From the NCBI GenBank assembly GCA_039196965.1, contig JBCCUK010000007.1, forward strand, positions 1 through 64,000: a stretch of DNA of 64,000 bases, written 5' to 3'. This document shows, in pieces, positions 61,684 to 64,000 of this stretch (the stretch's first letter is position 1; every line of letters starts with the position of its first letter). Origin of the DNA: CALLCD01 sp039196965. GTDB lineage: Bacteria > Pseudomonadota > Alphaproteobacteria > Caulobacterales > Hyphomonadaceae. The position numbers were made by a program, and so were the translations under genes. The notes beneath the pieces are model-generated. The model searched no databases. It saw only the letters and a list, made by a program, of their open reading frames with translations, and was not told the DNA's origin.

Positions 61684-62706
61684 CTAATTCGGCTCTTCGC
61701 TTGCTTTCACCACGAGCTTGCCGAGATTGGCACCGGTAAACAGCCTATCCATAGCCGCCGGCGCATGTTCGAGCCCTTCCACCACGTCTGTCTCGTATTT
61801 GATCTTGCCTTCCATGAGCCACCCGCCAATGGCCTGAATACCCTCCATAAAGCGGTCGAGGAAATCGATCACGATGAATCCCTGCACCTTGGTACGCCGC
61901 ATTAGCAGGTTGGCGAAATTACGCGGTCCGACGCTTTCTTCCGGGTCTGTGTTGTAAGTTGAAATTAGTCCGCAGAGCGGCATGCGGGAGAAATCGTTCA
62001 AGCGTGCGATGACGGTTTCCATGATCTCGCCGCCGACATTCTCGAAATTGATGTCGATCCCGTCCGGGCAGTGCTTGTCGAGAGCGGTACCAACGTCTTC
62101 GGTCTTGTAGTTGATGGCGGCATCGAAGCCCGCTGTCTCCGTCAGCCAGCGGCACTTATCATCAGATCCGGCGATGCCTACGACCCGGCAGCCCTGGATT
62201 TTCCCGATTTGGCCGACCATGGATCCGACGGCCCCTGCAGCCGCCGAGACAACAATTGTCTCGCCTGCCTTTGGTTGGCCAATATCCATCAGACCGAAAT
62301 AGGCCGTCATCCCAGTCGCGCCAAGTGGACCCATATAGGCGGTCAGCGGCACGCCGGGTAGTTGCGGCAAGACGTTTACAGCTTCACCTGGCAGATCATT
62401 GTAGAGCGCCCAGCTGGCGATCCCGGTATTGGCAATTGCTCCCACTGGAACCGCGTCATGATTGCTTTCCTCGACAATCCCGATCCCACCACCGCGCATG
62501 GGCGTATCGAGTTCCACAGGAGGCAGATAAGCATCCATATCGCTCATCCAGATTCGATGGGTCGGGTCTATGGAGAGATAGACCGTACGCACGCGCACCA
62601 TGCCGTCGGCGAGGGGAGCCATCTCTTCAGTGACGAGTTCCAGGTCTCCATCGGCGAGTTTGCCAATGGGACGCTTGCGCAGATACCAGGTTTGATTGGT
62701 CGGCAT
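61684..62706 (-). CDS. Zinc-free MDR oxidoreductase (leukotriene B4 dehydrogenase-like)
   Basis: 340 residues from the ATG at 62704-62706 (AAGGAGGAA upstream). It has the start TWYLRKRPIGKLADGDLELV typical of NADP-dependent alkenal/2-enal reductases (CurA or PTGR type), the Rossmann loop SAAAGAVGSMVGQIGK (about 155-170), and the end TGANLGKLVVKASEEPN. No zinc-binding Cys cluster is present. It likely reduces double bonds of reactive enals and enones with NADPH. It is a single gene, divergent from polA across 84 bp. Confidence 0.88.
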   Translation of the reverse strand: MPTNQTWYLRKRPIGKLADGDLELVTEEMAPLADGMVRVRTVYLSIDPTHRIWMSDMDAYLPPVELDTPMRGGGIGIVEESNHDAVPVGAIANTGIASWALYNDLPGEAVNVLPQLPGVPLTAYMGPLGATGMTAYFGLMDIGQPKAGETIVVSAAAGAVGSMVGQIGKIQGCRVVGIAGSDDKCRWLTETAGFDAAINYKTEDVGTALDKHCPDGIDINFENVGGEIMETVIARLNDFSRMPLCGLISTYNTDPEESVGPRNFANLLMRRTKVQGFIVIDFLDRFMEGIQAIGGWLMEGKIKYETDVVEGLEHAPAAMDRLFTGANLGKLVVKASEEPN

Positions 62707-62790
62707 CGAGTGTTCCTCCTTGTGATTGTTAACGTGTCTAGCGTTCACGGCATCGCCGCGCTAGAGCAAAGCCGACAAGAGGAGCGCGCC

Positions 62791-64000
62791 ATGCCATCAG
62801 CTGAGATCACGAAAGACAGCCATCTCTATCTCGTTGATGCATCGGCCTACATTTTTCGCGCTTACCATGCTCTGCCGCCGTTGACCCGGAAGTCAGATGG
62901 GCTGCCAGTTGGTGCGGTTTCCGGTTTCTGCAATATGCTCTGGAAGCTTCTTGAGGAATTGAAAGGAGATGATCGGCCGACCCATTTCGCCTGTGTTTTC
63001 GACAAGGGTTCCTACACGTTCCGGAATGACATGTATTCCGACTACAAAGCGAATCGGGATGAGCCGCCGGAAGATCTGCGCCCGCAATTTCCTATCGTCC
63101 GTGAAGCTGCCATCGCCTTCGCCACCCATGCCCTCGAAATGGAGGGTTATGAGGCCGACGATCTGATCGCGACCTATTCCCGGCAGGCCGAAGCCAAAGG
63201 CGCGCGCGTGACCATTGTGTCATCGGACAAGGATCTGATGCAACTCGTCTCCGAAACCACGGTCATGCTCGATACGATGAAGAACAAGACCCTCGATATC
63301 GCCGCTGTCCATGAGAAGTTCGGCGTTGGACCGGAACATGTCATCGACGTTCAATCGCTCGCAGGTGACAGCGTCGACAATATTCCGGGCGCACCTGGAA
63401 TTGGGGTGAAAACCGCTGCGACCCTCATCAATGAGTACGGCGATGTGGAGACCCTGCTGCACCGCGCTGAAGAAATCAAACAGCCCAAACGCCGCCAGAC
63501 TCTGATTGACCATGCGGATAATATCCGGATGTCTCGGGAACTCGTGACCCTGAAGACCGATGTCCCGCTGGCGGTTCCAATTGAAGACCTTGCCGTAGCC
63601 GATCCTGAACCAGCCGAATTGATCGAGTTTCTCGAAAAAATGGAGTTCCGGACGATCACAAGGCGTGTCCGCGAGGCGCTAGAGCTGGAAGGTGTCATTG
63701 AGGAACATGACCCGGCCGAAGAGGGGGTCGACCGTTCAAAATACGAAACGGTGCGGGGTATTACAGCCCTCGAAACGTGGATCGAGAAATGCCGGACAGC
63801 TGGGGTCTTTGCCATCGACACCGAGACTGACAGCCTCGATCCCATCGTGGCAAAGCTCGTCGGCATCTCCCTTGCCACCTCACCGAATGACGCTTGCTAT
63901 ATTCCTCTCGCCCACATTGATCCTGATGCCGGCAAGGACGGCGACATGTTTGACGCCGATCCACCGCGCCAGATTCAGACGCAAGCGGCGCTCGATTTGC
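62791..64000 (+). CDS. polA: DNA polymerase I, N-terminal part (runs off window)
   Basis: The first 403 codons, open at the window end. AGAGGAG precedes the ATG. The 5'-nuclease domain (about 1-290) has LYLVDASAYIFRAYH, GYEADDLIATYS, SSDKDLMQLV and GDSVDNIPGAPGIGVKTA, with its metal Asp residues. From about 330 the 3'-5' exonuclease domain begins (FAIDTETDSLDP, with Asp and Glu of the first exo motif). The polymerase domain is beyond the window. It acts in Okazaki processing and repair. The exo motif looks intact, so proofreading is probably kept. Confidence 0.96.
   Translation, partial: MPSAEITKDSHLYLVDASAYIFRAYHALPPLTRKSDGLPVGAVSGFCNMLWKLLEELKGDDRPTHFACVFDKGSYTFRNDMYSDYKANRDEPPEDLRPQFPIVREAAIAFATHALEMEGYEADDLIATYSRQAEAKGARVTIVSSDKDLMQLVSETTVMLDTMKNKTLDIAAVHEKFGVGPEHVIDVQSLAGDSVDNIPGAPGIGVKTAATLINEYGDVETLLHRAEEIKQPKRRQTLIDHADNIRMSRELVTLKTDVPLAVPIEDLAVADPEPAELIEFLEKMEFRTITRRVREALELEGVIEEHDPAEEGVDRSKYETVRGITALETWIEKCRTAGVFAIDTETDSLDPIVAKLVGISLATSPNDACYIPLAHIDPDAGKDGDMFDADPPRQIQTQAALDL

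Noticed and set aside
1..64000. tRNA, rRNA, riboswitch and phage attachment sites
   Set aside because: I looked through all gaps over 100 bp for conserved tRNA arms and known leader patterns and saw none; a covariance-model search would be the test.

Overview
The window looks like part of an alphaproteobacterial chromosome. The evidence is a ChpT-type histidine phosphotransferase beside a CheY-like receiver and CheR, a DUF3126 protein behind cysE, a CcpA-free layout of short operons, and a bacteriochlorophyll cassette (bchE-bchJ-hemN). A relative of the Hyphomonadaceae/Parvularculaceae or another marine alphaproteobacterium is my best guess; the species cannot be fixed from this sequence. All homology statements are from recognition of motifs by eye, not from searches.

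Region 1-8.6 kb is accessory. It has an IS30 transposase relic, a very large autotransporter adhesin with a passenger built from a 558-bp in-frame repeat, a mobilization module (mobC, a relaxase broken by one in-frame amber codon, and a small coiled-coil gene), and an eroded IS3-family element. Region 8.67-11.45 kb is a complete, overlapping and visibly AT-richer p-aminobenzoate operon (pabB-pabA-pabC). Region 11.7-15.4 kb, on the minus strand, is bchE-bchJ-hemN, with an exact PpsR/CrtJ-type operator just upstream of bchE. This points to an (aerobic) anoxygenic phototroph, or a recent descendant of one, although no other photosynthesis genes lie in the window.

Region 16.2-22.2 kb carries a CRP-like regulator followed by a 1020-residue class III adenylate cyclase with AAA and TPR regions, then an unrecognised pair of small divergent genes and a leaderless subtilase. 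Region 22.6-30 kb has clpB, a membrane-fused spermidine-synthase-like protein, a TipA-like MerR regulator with its own 19-bp-spacer promoter, and an M23 peptidoglycan endopeptidase.

Region 30.2-36.5 kb holds ydbH-ynbE-ydbL (an AsmA-like envelope lipid-transfer bridge) plus a small membrane protein, then chpT, a receiver and cheR. Region 36.5-45.6 kb is mixed housekeeping: a YcaQ-like glycosylase, a prepilin peptidase, lipoproteins, a KAS III, tag, ygfZ, an outer-membrane barrel, and a two-gene operon pairing a dihydroorotase-like hydrolase with a ThDP enzyme. Region 45.6-54.1 kb has a nitroreductase divergent from a TetR-RND efflux operon, then cysE, DUF3126 and a MATE exporter. Region 54.1-64 kb is core: GST, M48 peptidase, PqiA-like protein, MBL hydrolase, dapB, dnaJ, a DASS transporter, an MDR oxidoreductase and the first 403 codons of polA.
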